From assembly GCF_051020975.1 (NCBI RefSeq), contig NW_027478162.1, positions 494,501-558,500 on the forward strand: a DNA stretch of 64,000 nucleotides. The letters are read 5' to 3'. The notes under the pieces were generated by a model. The model was not told where the DNA came from and searched no databases. It saw only the letters and a program-made list of their open reading frames with translations. How positions within the stretch are numbered: the first letter of the stretch is position 1; every line of letters starts with the position of its first letter. This document shows positions 21,894 through 36,100 of the stretch, piece after piece. Both the position numbers and the translations under genes were made by a program. This DNA comes from Osmia lignaria lignaria (taxonomy: Eukaryota > Arthropoda > Insecta > Hymenoptera > Megachilidae).

Positions 21894-24147
21894 TCTCTTA
21901 ACATTTTGCCATAGCTCGCTTCGTTTCCGAGATATTTGCAGATTTATCTCAAGGGAAGGGGCCTAACGGACATATTTCGAGATATTTCTTCTTCTTGTTG
22001 TTCTTCTTCTGCACAGCTAAACTGGAAGTGGCATTTCCAGCTCGCAATAGTGCAGAGTTATCTCAAAGAAAGGGGCCACGGTGTTTCTGTATCTCTATTA
22101 TGTTGGTGCGGCTTCGGAACTTTTAAATATCTCGATATATCTCGAAAACTACGCTTCTGATCAAAAAATATCATAGAACATAAATTGTAGGAAACATAAT
22201 TCTCTACAAAAAAGGTCTCTTAACATTTTGCCATAGCTCGCTTCGTTTCCGAGATATTTGCACATTTATCTCAAGGGAAGGGGCCTAACGGACATATTTC
22301 GAGATATTTCTTCTTCTTGTTGTTCTTCTTCTGCACAGCTGAACTGGAAGTGGCATTTCCAGCTCGCAATAGTGCAGAGTTATCTCAAAGAGAGGGGCCA
22401 CGGTGTTTCTGTATCTCTATTATGTTGGTGCGGCTTCGGAACTTTTAAATATCTTGATATATCTCGAGAACTACGCATCTGATCAAAAAATATCATAGAA
22501 GATAAAAAGTAGGAAACGTAATTCTCTACACAAAAGGTCTCTTCACATTTTGCCATAGCTCGCTTCGTTTCCCAGTTATGTGCAGATTTATCTCAAGGGA
22601 AGGGGTCTGACGGACATATTTCGAGATATTTCTTCTTCTTGTTGTTCTTCTTCTGCACAGCTAAGCTCGAAGTGGCATTTGCAGCTCGCAATAGTGCAGA
22701 GTTATCTCAAGGAAAGAGGCCACGGTGTTTCTGTACCTCTATTATGTTGGTGCAGCTTCGGAACTTTTAAATATCTTGATATATCTCGAGAACTACGCAT
22801 CTGATCAAAAAATATCATCGAACATAAAAAGTAGGAAACATAATTCTCTACAAAAAAGGTCTCTTAACATTTTGCCATAGCTCGCTTCGTTTCCGAGATA
22901 TTTGCAGATTTATCTCAAGGGAAGTGGCCTGACGGACATATTTCGAGATATTTCTTCTTCTTGTTGTTCTTCTTCTGCACAGCTAAACTGGAAGTGGCAT
23001 TTCAAGCTCGCAATAGTGCAGAGTTATCTCAAAGAAAGGGGCCTCGGTGTTTCTGTATCTCTATTATGTTGGTGCGGCTTCGGAACTTTTAAATATCTCG
23101 ATATATCTCGAAAACTACGCTTCTGATCAAAAAATATCATAGAACGTAAATTGTAGGAAACATTATTCTCTACAAAAGAGGTCTCTTAACATTTTGCCAT
23201 AGCTCGCTTCGTTTCCGAGATATTTGCAGATTCATCTCAAGGGAAGGGGTCTGACGGACATATTTCGAGATATTTCTTCTTCTTGTTGTTCTTCTTCTGC
23301 ACAGCTAAGCTGGAAGTGGCATTTGCAGCTCGCAATAGTGCAGAGTTATCCCAAAGAAAGGGGCCACGGTGTTTCTGTATCTCTATTATGTTGGTGCGGC
23401 TTCGGAACTTTTAAATATCTCGATATATCTCGAAAACTACGCTTCTGATCAAAAAATATCATCGAACATAAATTGTAGGAAACATAATTCTCTACAAAAA
23501 AGGTCTCTTAACATTTTGCCATAGCTCGCTTCGTTTCCGAGATATTTGCAGATTTATCTCAAGGGAAGGGTCCTGATGGACATATTTCGAGATATTTCTT
23601 CTTCGTGTTGTTCTTCTTCTGCACAGCTAAACTGGAAGTGGCATTTCCAGCTCGCAATCGTGCAGAGTTATCTCAAAGAAAGGGGCCACGGTGTTTCTGT
23701 ATCTCTATTATGTTGGTGCGGCTTCGGAACTTTTAAATATCTTGATATATCTCGAGAACTACGCCTCTGATCGAAAAATATCATAGAACATAAAAAGTAG
23801 GAAACTTAATTCTCTACAAAAACGGTCTCTTAACATTTTGCCATAGCTCGCTTCGTTTCCGAGATATTTGCACATATATCTCAAGGGAAGGGGCCTGACG
23901 GACATATTTCGAGATATTTCTTCTTCTTGTTGTTCTTCTTCTGCACAGCTAAGCGGGAAGTGGCATTTGCGGCTCGCACTAGTGCACAGTTATCTCAAAG
24001 AAAGGGGCCACGGTGTTTCTGTATCTCTATTATGTTGGTGCGTCTTCGGAACTTTTAAATATCTCGATATATCTCGAAAACTACGCTTCTGATCAAAAAA
24101 TATCATAGAACATAAATTGTAGGAAACATAATTCTCTACAAAAAACG
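21894..24147 (+). repeat. HOR unit C, copy 2 (monomers 69-75)
   Basis: It has the same seven monomers in the same order. Private changes include cagctgaac in monomer 70 (shared with 94) and ttcaagctc in monomer 72. The last monomer (75) has gcgtcttcgg and a class B tail in place of the class A tail of monomer 68, so exchange occurred in its 3' part. Confidence 0.92.
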
Positions 24148-24469
24148 TCTCTTAACATTTTGCCATAGCTCGCTTCGTTTCCGAGATATTTGCAGATTCA
24201 GCTCAAAGGAACTGGCCTGACGGACATATTTCGAGATATTTCTTCTTCTTGTTGTTCTTCCTCTGCACAGCTAAGCTGGAAGTGGCATTTGCAGCTCGCA
24301 ATAGTGCAGAGTTATCTCAAAGAAAGGGGCCACGGTGTTTCTGTATCTCTATCATGTTGGTGCGGCTTCGGAACTTTTAAATATCTTGATATATCTCGAG
24401 AACTACGCATCTGATCAAAAAATATCATAGAACATAAAAAGTAGGAAACTTAATTCTCTACAAAAAAGG

Positions 24470-24791
24470 TCTCTTAATATTTTGCCATAGCTCGCTTCGT
24501 TTCCGAGATATTTGCAGATTTATCTCAAGGGAAGGGGCCTGACGGACATATTTCGAGATATTTCTTCTTCTTGTTGTTCTTCTTCTGCACAGCTAAGCTG
24601 GAAGTGGCATTTGCGGCTCGCACTAGTGCAGAGTTATCTCAACGAAAGGGGCCACGGTGTTTCTGTATCTCTATTATGTTGGTGCGGCTTCGGAACTTTT
24701 AAATATCTTGATATATCTCGAGAACTACGCGTCTGATCAAAAAATATCATAGAACATAAAAAGTAGGAAACTTAATTCTCTACAAAAACGG
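24470..24791 (+). repeat. Chimeric monomer 77 replacing three monomers
   Basis: The head and middle (up to ctcaacgaa, 24643) match monomer 101. The tail from the atcttg at 24709 onward, with acgcgtctg and aaaaacgg, matches monomer 103. Copy 2 of HOR D has monomers 101, 102 and 103 in this place. The switch lies within 24644-24708. Either copy 1 lost 644 bp or copy 2 gained it. Confidence 0.8.
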
Positions 24792-27700
24792 TCTCTTAAC
24801 ATTTTGCCATAGCTCGCTTCGTTTCCGAGATATTTGCACATATATCTCAAGGGAAGGGGCCTGACGGACATATTTCGAGATATTTCTACTTCTTGTTGTT
24901 CTTCTTCTGCACAGCTAAGCTGGAAGTGGCATTTGCGGCTCGCACTAGTGCACAGTTATCTCAAAGAAAGGGGCCACGGTGTTTCTGTATCTCTATTATG
25001 TTGGTGCGTCTTCGGAACTTTTAAATATCTCGATATATCTCGAAAACTACGCTTCTGATCAAAAAATATCATAGGACATAAATTGTAGGAAACATAATTC
25101 TCTACAAAAAACGTCTCTTAACATTTTGCCATAGCTCGCTTCGTTTCCGAGATATTTGCAGATTCAGCTCAAAGGAACTGGCCTGACGGACATATTTCGA
25201 GATATTTCTTCTTCTTGTTGTTCGTCCTCTGCACAGCTAAGCTGGAAGTGGCATTTGCAGCTCGCAATAGTGCAGAGTTATCTCAAAGAAAGGGGCCACG
25301 GTGTTTCTGTATCTCTATTATGTTGGTGCGGCTTCGGAACTTTTAAATATCTTGATATATCTCGAGAACTACGCATCTGATCAAAAAATATCATAGAACA
25401 TAAAAAGTAGGAAACTTAATTCTCTACAAAAAAGGTCTCTTAACATTTTGCCATACCTCGCTTCGTTTCCGAGATATTTGCATATTTATCTCAAGGGAAG
25501 GGGCCTGACGGCCATATTTCGAGGTATTTCTTCTTCTTGTTGTTCTTCTTCTGCACAGCTAAGCTGGAAGTGGCATTTGCGGCTCGCACTAGTGCAGAGT
25601 TATCTCAAAGAAAGGGGCCACGGTGTTTCTGTATCTCTATTATGTTGGTGCGGCTTCGGAACTTTTAAATATCTCGATATATCTCGAAAACTACGCTTCT
25701 GATCAAAAAATATCATAGAACCTAAATTGTAGGAAACATAATTCTCTACAAAAAAGGTCTCTTAACATTTTGCCATAGCTCGCTTCGTTTCCGAGATATT
25801 TGCAGATTCAGCTCAAAGGAACTGGCCTGACGGACATATTTCGAGATATTTCTTCTTCTTGTTGTTCTTCTTCTGCACAGCTAAGCTGGAAGTGGCATTT
25901 ACAGCTCGCAATAGTGCAGAGTTATCTCAAAGAAAGGGGCCACGGTGTTTCTGTATCTCTATTATGTTGGTGCGGGTTCGGAACTTTTAAATATCTTGAT
26001 ATATCTCGAGAACTACGCATCTGATCAAAAAATATCATAGAACATAAAAAGTAGGAAACTTAATTCTCTACAAAAAAGATCTCTTAACATTTTGCCATAG
26101 CTCGCTTCGTTTCCGAGATATTTGCAGATTTATCTCAAGGGAAGGGGCCTAACGGACATATTTCGAGATATTTCTTCTTCTTGTTGTTCTTCTTCTGCAC
26201 AGCTAAACTGGAAGTGGCATTTCCAGCTCGCAATAGTGCAGAGTTATCTCAAAGAAAGGGGCCTCGGTGTTTCTGTATCTCTATTATGTTGGTGCGGCTT
26301 CGGAACTTTTAAATATCTCGATATATCTCGAAAACTACGCTTCTGATCAAAAAATATCATAGAACGTAAATTGTAGGAAACATTATTCTCTACAAAAAAG
26401 GTCTCTTAACATTTTGCCATAGCTCGCTTGGTTTCCGAGATATTTGCAGATTCATCTCAAGGGATGGGGTCTGACGGACATATTTCGAGATATTTCTTCT
26501 TCTTGTTGTTCTTCTTCTGCACAGCTAAGCTGGAAGTGGCATTTGCAGCTCGCAATAGTGCAGAGTTATCGCAAAGAAAGGGGCCACGGTGTTTCTGTAT
26601 CTCTATTATGTTGGTGCGGCTTTGGAACTTTTAAATATCTCGATATATCTCGAAAACTACGCTTCTGATCAAAAAATATCATAGAACATAAATTGTAGGA
26701 AACATAATTCTCTACAAAAAAGGTCTCTTAACATTTTGCCATAGCTCGCTTCGTTTCCGAGATATTTGCAGATTTATCTCAAGGGAAGGGTCCTGATGGA
26801 CATATTTCGAGATATTTCTTCTTCGTGTTGTTCTTCTTCTGCACAGCTAAACTGGAAGTGGCATTTCCAGCTCGCAATCGTGCAGAGTTATCTCAAAGAA
26901 AGGGGCCACGGTGTTTCTGTATCACTATTATGTTGGTGCGGCTTCGGAACTTTTAAATATCTTGATATATCTCGAGAACTACGCCTCTGATCGAAAAATA
27001 TCATAGAACATAAAAAGTAGGAAACTTAATTCTCTACAAAAACGGTCTCTTAACATTTTGCCATAGCTCGCTTCGTTTCCGAGATATTTGCACATATATC
27101 TCAAGGGAAGGGGCCTGACGGACATATTTCGAGATATTTCTTCTTCTTGTTGTTCTTCTTCTGCACAGCTAAGCGGGAAGTGGCATTTGCGGCTCGCACT
27201 AGTGCACAGTTATCTCAAAGAAAGGGGCCACGGTGTTTCTGTATCTCTATTATGTTGGTGCGTCTTCGGAACTTTTAAATATCTCGATATATCTCGAAAA
27301 CTACGCTTCTGATCAAAAAATATCATAGAACATAAATTGTAGGAAACATAATTCTCTACAAAAAACGTCTCTTAACATTTTGCCATAGCTCGCTTCGTTT
27401 CCGAGATATTTGCAGATTCAGCTCAAAGGAACTGGCCTGACGGACATATTTCGAGATATTTCTTCTTCTTGTTGTTCTTCTTCTGCACAGCTAAGCTGGA
27501 AGTGGCATTTGCAGCTCGCAATAGTGCAGAGTTGTCTCAAAGAAAGGCGCCACGGTGTTTCTGTATGTCTATTATGTTGGTGCGGCTTCGGAACTTTTAA
27601 ATATCTTGATATATCTCGAGAACTACGCATCTGATCAAAAAATATCATAGAACATAAAAAGTAGGAAACTTAATTCTCTACAAAAAAGGTCTCTTAACAT

Positions 27701-29621
27701 TTTGCCATACCTCGCTTCGTTTCCGAGATATTTGCATATTTATCTCAAGGGAAGGGGCCTGACGGACATATTTCGAGATATTTCTTCTTCTTGTTGTTCT
27801 TCTTCTGCACAGCTAAGCTGGAAGTGGCATTTGCGGCTCGCACTAGTGCAGAGTTATCTCAACGAAAGGGGCCACGGTGTTTCTGTATCTCTATTATGTT
27901 GGTGCGGCTTCGGAACTTTTAAATATCTCGATATATCTCGAAAACTACGCTTCTGATCAAAAAATATCATAGAATATAAATTGTAGGAAGCATAATTCTC
28001 TACAAAAAAGGTCTCTCAACATTTTGCCATAGCTCGCTTCGTTTCCGAGATATTTGCAGATATATCTCAAGGGAAGGGGCCTGACGGACATATTTCGAGA
28101 TATTTCTTCTTCTTGTTGTTCTTCTTCTGCACAGCTAAGCTGGAAGTGGCATTTACAGCTCGCAATAGTGCAGAGTTATCTCAAAGAAAGGGGCCACGGT
28201 GTTTCTGTATCTCTATTATGTTGGTGCGGGTTCGGAACTTTTAAATATCTTGATATATCTCGAGAACTACGCATCTGCTCAAAAAATATCATACAACATG
28301 AGAAGTAGGAAACTTAATTCTCTACAAAAAAGGTCTCTTAACATTTTGCCATAGCTCTCTTCGTTTCCGAGATATTTGCAGATTTATCTCAAGGGATGGG
28401 GCCTGACGGACATATTTCGAGATATTTCTTCTTCTTGTTGTTCTTCTTCTGCACAGCTAAGCTGGAAGTGGCATTTGCAGCTCGCAATAGTGCAGAGTTA
28501 TCTCAAAGAAAGGGGCCACGGTGTTTCTGTATCTCTATTATGTTGGTGCGGCTTCGGAACTTTTAAATATCTTGATATATCTCGAGAACTACGCATCTGA
28601 TCAAAAAATATCATAGAACATAAAAAGTAGGAAACTTAATTCTCTACAAAAACGGTCTCTTAACATTTTGCCATAGCTCGCTTCGTTTCCGAGATATTTG
28701 CATATATATCTCAAGGGAAGGGGCCTGACGGACATATTTCGAGATATTTCTTCTTCTTGTTGTTCTTCTTCTGCACAGCTAAGCTGGAAGTGGCATTTGC
28801 GGCTCGCACTAGTGCAGAGTTATCTCAAAGAAAGGGGCCACGGTGTTTCTGTATCTCTATTATGTTGGTGCGGCTTCGGAACTTTTAAATATCTCGATAT
28901 ATCTCGAAAACTACGCTTCTGATCAAAAAATATCATAGAACATAAATTGTAGGAAACATAATTCTCTACAAAAAAGGTCTCTTAACATTTTGCCATAGCT
29001 CGCTTCGTTTCCGAGATATTTGCAGATTTATCTCAAGGGAAGGGTCCTGATGGACATATTTCGAGATATTTCTTCTTCGTGTTGTTCTTCTTCTGCACAG
29101 CTAAACTGGAAGTGGCATTTCCAGCTCGCAATCGTGCAGAGTTATCTCAAAGAAAGGGGCCACGGTGTTTCTGTATCTCTATTATGTTGGTGCGGCTTCG
29201 GAACTTTTAAATATCTTGATATATCTCGAGAACTACGCCTCTGATCGAAAAATATCATAGAACATAAAAAGTAGGAAACTTAATTCTCTACAAAAACGGT
29301 CTCTTAACATTTTGCCATAGCTCGCTTCGTTTCCGAGATATTTGCACATATATCTCAAGGGAAGGGGCCTGACGGACATATTTCGAGATATTTCTTCTTC
29401 TTGTTGTTCTTCTTCTGCACAGCTAAGCGGGAAGTGGCATTTGCGGCTCGCACTAGTGCACAGTTATCTCAAAGAAAGGGGCCACGGTGTTTCTGTATCT
29501 CTATTATGTTGGTGCGGCTTCGGAACTTTTAAATATCTTGATATATCTCGAGAACTACGCATCTGATCAAAAAATATCATAGAACATAAAAAGTAGGAAA
29601 CTTAATTCGCTACAAAAAAGG

Positions 29622-31875
29622 TCTCTTAACATTTTGCCATAGCTCGCTTCGTTTCCGAGATATTTGCAGATTTATCTCAAGGGAAGGGGCCTAACGGACA
29701 TATTTCGAGATATTTCTTCTTCTTGTTGTTCTTCTTCTGCACAGCTAAACTGGAAGTGGCATTTCCAGCTCGCAATAGTGCAGAGTTATCTCAAAGAAAG
29801 GGGCCACGGTGTTTCTGTATCTCTATTATGTTGGTGCGGCTTCGGAACTTTTAAATATCTCGATATATCTCGAAAACTACGCTTCTGATCAAAAAATATC
29901 ATAGAACATAAATTGTAGGAAACATAATTCTCTACAAAAAAGGTCTCTTAACATTTTGCCATAGCTCGCTTCGTTTCCGAGATATTTGCACATTTATCTC
30001 AAGGGAAGGGGCCTAACGGACATATTTCGAGATATTTCTTCTTCTTGTTGTTCTTCTTCTGCACAGCTGAACTGGAAGTGGCATTTCCAGCTCGCAATAG
30101 TGCAGAGTTATCTCAAAGAGAGGGGCCACGGTGTTTCTGTATCTCTATTATGTTGGTGCGGCTTCGGAACTTTTAAATATCTTGATATATCTCGAGAACT
30201 ACGCATCTGATCAAAAAATATCATAGAAGATAAAAAGTAGGAAACTTAATTCTCTACACAAAAGGTCTCTTCACATTTTGCCATAGCTCGCTTCGTTTCC
30301 CAGTTATGTGCAGATTTATCTCAAGGGAAGGGGTCTGACGGACATATTTCGAGATATTTCTTCTTCTTGTTGTTCTTCTTCTGCACAGCTAAGCTCGAAG
30401 TGGCATTTGCAGCTCGCAATAGTGCAGAGTTATCTCAAGGAAAGAGGCCACGGTGTTTCTGTACCTCTATTATGTTGGTGCAGCTTCGGAACTTTTAAAT
30501 ATCTTGATATATCTCGAGAACTACGCATCTGATCAAAAAATATCATCGAACATAAAAAGTAGGAAACATAATTCTCTACAAAAAAGGTCTCTTAACATTT
30601 TGCCATAGCTCGCTTCGTTTCCGAGATATTTGCAGATTTATCTCAAGGGAAGTGGCCTGACGGACATATTTCGAGATATTTCTTCTTCTTGTTGTTCTTC
30701 TTCTGCACAGCTAAACTGGAAGTGGCATTTCCAGCTCGCAATAGTGCAGAGTTATCTCAAAGAAAGGGGCCTCGGTGTTTCTGTATCTCTATTATGTTGG
30801 TGCGGCTTCGGAACTTTTAAATATCTCGATATATCTCGAAAACTACGCTTCTGATCAAAAAATATCATAGAACGTAAATTGTAGGAAACATTATTCTCTA
30901 CAAAAGAGGTCTCTTAACATTTTGCCATAGCTCGCTTCGTTTCCGAGATATTTGCAGATTCATCTCAAGGGAAGGGGTCTGACGGACATATTTCGAGATA
31001 TTTCTTCTTCTTGTTGTTCTTCTTCTGCACAGCTAAGCTGGAAGTGGCATTTGCAGCTCGCAATAGTGCAGAGTTATCCCAAAGAAAGGGGCCACGGTGT
31101 TTCTGTATCTCTATTATGTTGGTGCGGCTTCGGAACTTTTAAATATCTCGATATATCTCGAAAACTACGCTTCTGATCAAAAAATATCATCGAACATAAA
31201 TTGTAGGAAACATAATTCTCTACAAAAAAGGTCTCTTAACATTTTGCCATAGCTCGCTTCGTTTCCGAGATATTTGCAGATTTATCTCAAGGGAAGGGTC
31301 CTGATGGACATATTTCGAGATATTTCTTCTTCGTGTTGTTCTTCTTCTGCACAGCTAAACTGGAAGTGGCATTTCCAGCTCGCAATCGTGCAGAGTTATC
31401 TCAAAGAAAGGGGCCACGGTGTTTCTGTATCTCTATTATGTTGGTGCGGCTTCGGAACTTTTAAATATCTTGATATATCTCGAGAACTACGCCTCTGATC
31501 GAAAAATATCATAGAACATAAAAAGTAGGAAACTTAATTCTCTACAAAAACGGTCTCTTAACATTTTGCCATAGCTCGCTTCGTTTCCGAGATATTTGCA
31601 CATATATCTCAAGGGAAGGGGCCTGACGGACATATTTCGAGATATTTCTTCTTCTTGTTGTTCTTCTTCTGCACAGCTAAGCGGGAAGTGGCATTTGCGG
31701 CTCGCACTAGTGCACAGTTATCTCAAAGAAAGGGGCCACGGTGTTTCTGTATCTCTATTATGTTGGTGCGTCTTCGGAACTTTTAAATATCTCGATATAT
31801 CTCGAAAACTACGCTTCTGATCAAAAAATATCATAGAACATAAATTGTAGGAAACATAATTCTCTACAAAAAACG
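29622..31875 (+). repeat. HOR unit C, copy 3 (monomers 93-99)
   Basis: It matches monomers 69-75, including cagctgaac and the gcgtcttcgg class B ending, so it is closer to copy 2 than to copy 1. It was carried here as part of the larger 24/26-monomer duplication. Confidence 0.92.
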
Positions 31876-32197
31876 TCTCTTAACATTTTGCCATAGCTCG
31901 CTTCGTTTCCGAGATATTTGCAGATTCAGCTCAAAGGAACTGGCCTGACGGACATATTTCGAGATATTTCTTCTTCTTGTTGTTCTTCCTCTGCACAGCT
32001 AAGCTGGAAGTGGCATTTGCAGCTCGCAATAGTGCAGAGTTATCTCAAAGAAAGGGGCCACGGTGTTTCTGTATCTCTATCATGTTGGTGCGGCTTCGGA
32101 ACTTTTAAATATCTTGATATATCTCGAGAACTACGCATCTGATCAAAAAATATCATAGAACATAAAAAGTAGGAAACTTAATTCTCTACAAAAAAGG

Positions 32198-33163
32198 TCT
32201 CTTAATATTTTGCCATAGCTCGCTTCGTTTCCGAGATATTTGCAGATTTATCTCAAGGGAAGGGGCCTGACGGACATATTTCGAGATATTTCTTCTTCTT
32301 GTTGTTCTTCTTCTGCACAGCTAAGCTGGAAGTGGCATTTGCGGCTCGCACTAGTGCAGAGTTATCTCAACGAAAGGGGCCACGGTGTTTCTGTATCTCT
32401 ATTATGTTGGTGCGGTTTCGGAACTTTTAAATATCTCGATATATCTCGAAAACTACGCTTCTGATCAAAAAATATCATAGAACATAAATTGTAGGAAGCA
32501 TAATTCTCTACAAGAAAGGTCTCTCAACATTTTGCCATAGCTCGCTTCGTTTCCGAGATATTTGCAGATATATCTCAAGGGAAGGGGCCTGACGGACATA
32601 TTTCGAGATATTTCTTCTTCTTGTTGTTCTTCTTCTGCACAGCTAAGCTGGAAGTGGCATTTACAGCTCGCAATAGTGCAGAGTTATCTCAAAGAAAGGG
32701 GCCACGGTGTTTCTGTATCTCTATTATGTTGGTGCGGGTTCGGAACTTTCAAATATCTTGATATATCTCGAGAACTACGCATCTGATCAAAAAATATCAT
32801 AGAACATGAAAAGTAGGAAACTTAATTCTCTACAAAAACGGTCTCTTAACATTTTGCCATAGCTCTCTTCGTTTCCGAGATATTTGTAGATTTATCTCAA
32901 GGGATGGGGCCTGACGGACATATTTCGAGATATTTCTTCTTCTTGTTGTTCTTCTTCTGCACAGCTAAGCTGGGAGTGGCATTTGCAGCTCGCAATAGTG
33001 CAGAGTTATCTCAAAGAAAGGGGCCACGGTGTTTCTGTATCTCTATTATGTTGGTGCGGCTTCGGAACTTTTAAATATCTTGATATATCTCGAGAACTAC
33101 GCGTCTGATCAAAAAATATCATAGAACATAAAAAGTAGGAAACTTAATTCTCTACAAAAACGG
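32198..33163 (+). repeat. Monomers 101-103, the longer allele of the monomer 77 site
   Basis: Monomer 101 starts like 77 but has a class B tail. Monomer 102 resembles 88 (gatatatctc, tttacagctc, gcgggttcgg). Monomer 103 resembles 89 (ggatgggg) with ttgtagattt and tgggagtgg as private changes. Confidence 0.8.
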
Positions 33164-36100
33164 TCTCTTAACATTTTGCCATAGCTCGCTTCGTTTCCGA
33201 GATATTTGCACATATATCTCAAGGGAAGGGGCCTGACGGACATATTTCGAGATATTTCTACTTCTTGTTGTTCTTCTTCTGCACAGCTAAGCTGGAAGTG
33301 GCATTTGCGGCTCGCACTAGTGCACAGTTATCTCAAAGAAAGGGGCCACGGGGTTTCTGTATCTCTATTATGTTGGTGCGTCTTCGGAACTTTTAAATAT
33401 CTCGATATATCTCGAAAACTACGCTTCTGATCAAAAAATATCATAGGACATAAATTGTAGGAAACATAATTCTCTACAAAAAACGTCTCTTAACATTTTG
33501 CCATAGCTCGCTTCGTTTCCGAGATATTTGCAGATTCAGCTCAAAGGAACTGGCCTGACGGACATATTTCGAGATATTTCTTCTTCTTGTTGTTCGTCCT
33601 CTGCACAGCTAAGCTGGAAGTGGCATTTGCAGCTCGCAATAGTGCAGAGTTATCTCAAAGAAAGGGGCCACGGTGTTTCTGTATCTCTATTATGTTGGTG
33701 CGGCTTCGGAACTTTTAAATATCTTGATATATCTCGAGAACTACGCATCTGATCAAAAAATATCATAGAACATAAAAAGTAGGAAACTTAATTCTCTACA
33801 AAAAAGGTCTCTTAACATTTTGCCATACCTCGCTTCGTTTCCGAGATATTTGCATATTTATCTCAAGGGAAGGGGCCTGACGGCCATATTTCGAGGTATT
33901 TCTTCTTCTTGTTGTTCTTCTTCTGCACAGCTAAGCTGGAAGTGGCATTTGCGGCTCGCACTAGTGCAGAGTTATCTCAAAGAAAGGGGCCACGGTGTTT
34001 CTGTATCTCTATTATGTTGGTGCGGCTTCGGAACTTTTAAATATCTCGATATATCTCGAAAACTACGCTTCTGATCAAAAAATATCATAGAACCTAAATT
34101 GTAGGAAACATAATTCTCTACAAAAAAGGTCTCTTAACATTTTGCCATAGCTCGCTTCGTTTCCGAGATATTTGCAGATTCAGCTCAAAGGAACTGGCCT
34201 GACGGACATATTTCGAGATATTTCTTCTTCTTGTTGTTCTTCTTCTGCACAGCTAAGCTGGAAGTGGCATTTACAGCTCGCAATAGTGCAGAGTTATCTC
34301 AAAGAAAGGGGCCACGGTGTTTCTGTATCTCTATTATGTTGGTGCGGGTTCGGAAGTTTTAAATATCTTGATATATCTCGAGAACTACGCATCTGATCAA
34401 AAAATATCATAGAACATAAAAAGTAGGAAACTTAATTCTCTACAAAAAAGATCTCTTAACATTTTGCCATAGCTCGCTTCGTTTCCGAGATATTTGCAGA
34501 TTTATCTCAAGGGAAGGGGCCTAACGGACATATTTCGAGATATTTCTTCTTCTTGTTGTTCTTCTTCTGCACAGCTAAACTGGAAGTGGCATTTCCAGCT
34601 CGCAATAGTGCAGAGTTATCTCAAACAAAGGGGCCTCGGTGTTTCTGTATCTCTATTATGTTGGTGCGGCTTCGGAACTTTTAAATATCTCGATATATCT
34701 CGAAAACTACGCTTCTGATCAAAAAATATCATAGAACGTAAATTGTAGGAAACATTATTCTCTACAAAAAAGGTCTCTTAACATTTTGCCATAGCTCGCT
34801 TGGTTTCCGAGATATTTGCAGATTCATCTCAAGGGATGGGGTCTGACGGACATATTTCGAGATATTTCTTCTTCTTGTTGTTCTTCTTCTGCACAGCTAA
34901 GCTGGAAGTGGCATTTGCAGCTCGCAATAGTGCAGAGTTATCGCAAAGAAAGGGGCCACGGTGTTTCTGTATCTCTATTATGTTGGTGCGGCTTTGGAAC
35001 TTTTAAATATCTCGATATATCTCGAAAACTACGCTTCTGATCAAAAAATATCATAGAACATAAATTGTAGGAAACATAATCCTCTACAAAAAAGGTCTCT
35101 TAACATTTTGCCATAGCTCGCTTCGTTTCCGAGATATTTGCAGATTTATCTCAAGGGAAGGGTCCTGATGGACATATTTCGAGATATTTCTTCTTCGTGT
35201 TGTTCTTCTTCTGCACAGCTAAACTGGAAGTGGCATTTCCAGCTCGCAATCGTGCAGAGTTATCTCAAAGAAAGGGGCCACGGTGTTTCTGTATCACTAT
35301 TATGTTGGTGCGGCTTCGGAACTTTTAAATATCTTGATATATCTCGAGAACTACGCCTCTGATCGAAAAATATCATAGAACATAAAAAGTAGGAAACTTA
35401 ATTCTCTACAAAAACGGTCTCTTAACATTTTGCCATAGCTCGCTTCGTTTCCGAGATATTTGCACATATATCTCAAGGGAAGGGGCCTGACGGACATATT
35501 TCGAGATATTTCTTCTTCTTGTTGTTCTTCTTCTGCACAGCTAAGCGGGAAGTGGCATTTGCGGCTCGCACTAGTGCACAGTTATCTCAAAGAAAGGGGC
35601 CACGGTGTTTCTGTATCTCTATTATGTTGGTGCGTCTTCGGAACTTTTAAATATCTCGATATATCTCGAAAACTACGCTTCTGATCAAAAAATATCATAG
35701 AACATAAATTGTAGGAAACATAATTCTCTACAAAAAACGTCTCTTAACATTTTGCCATAGCTCGCTTCGTTTCCGAGATATTTGCAGATTCAGCTCAAAG
35801 GAACTGGCCTGACGGACATATTTCGAGATATTTCTTCTTCTTGTTGTTCTTCTTCTGCACAGCTAAGCTGGAAGTGGCATTTGCAGCTCGCAATAGTGCA
35901 GAGTTGTCTCAAAGAAAGGCGCCACGGTGTTTCTGTATGTCTATTATGTTGGTGCGGCTTCGGAACTTTTAAATATCTTGATATATCTCGAGAACTACGC
36001 ATCTGATCAAAAAATATCATAGAACATAAAAAGTAGGAAACTTAATTCTCTACAAAAAAGGTCTCTTAACATTTTGCCATACCTCGCTTCGTTTCCGAGA

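Larger units (their letters stand above)
21250..28977 (+). repeat. HOR unit D, copy 1 (24 monomers, 7728 bp)
   Basis: Monomers 67-90 reappear in order as monomers 91-116. The register is offset by 24 monomers up to monomer 77 and by 26 from monomer 78 on. Diagnostic monomers include 80 (ccatacctcg, cggccatat), 83 (cttggtttcc, ggatggggt), 86 (gttgtctc, aaaggcgcc) and 89 (ctctcttcg, ggatgggg). Confidence 0.9.

Noticed and set aside
25970..25990. Pol III B-box-like gggttcggaac in monomers such as 81, 88, 102, 107, 114 and 120
   Set aside because: It arises from one substitution (gcggcttcgg to gcgggttcgg), still mismatches the B box, and has no A box, tRNA fold or terminator in a sensible position.
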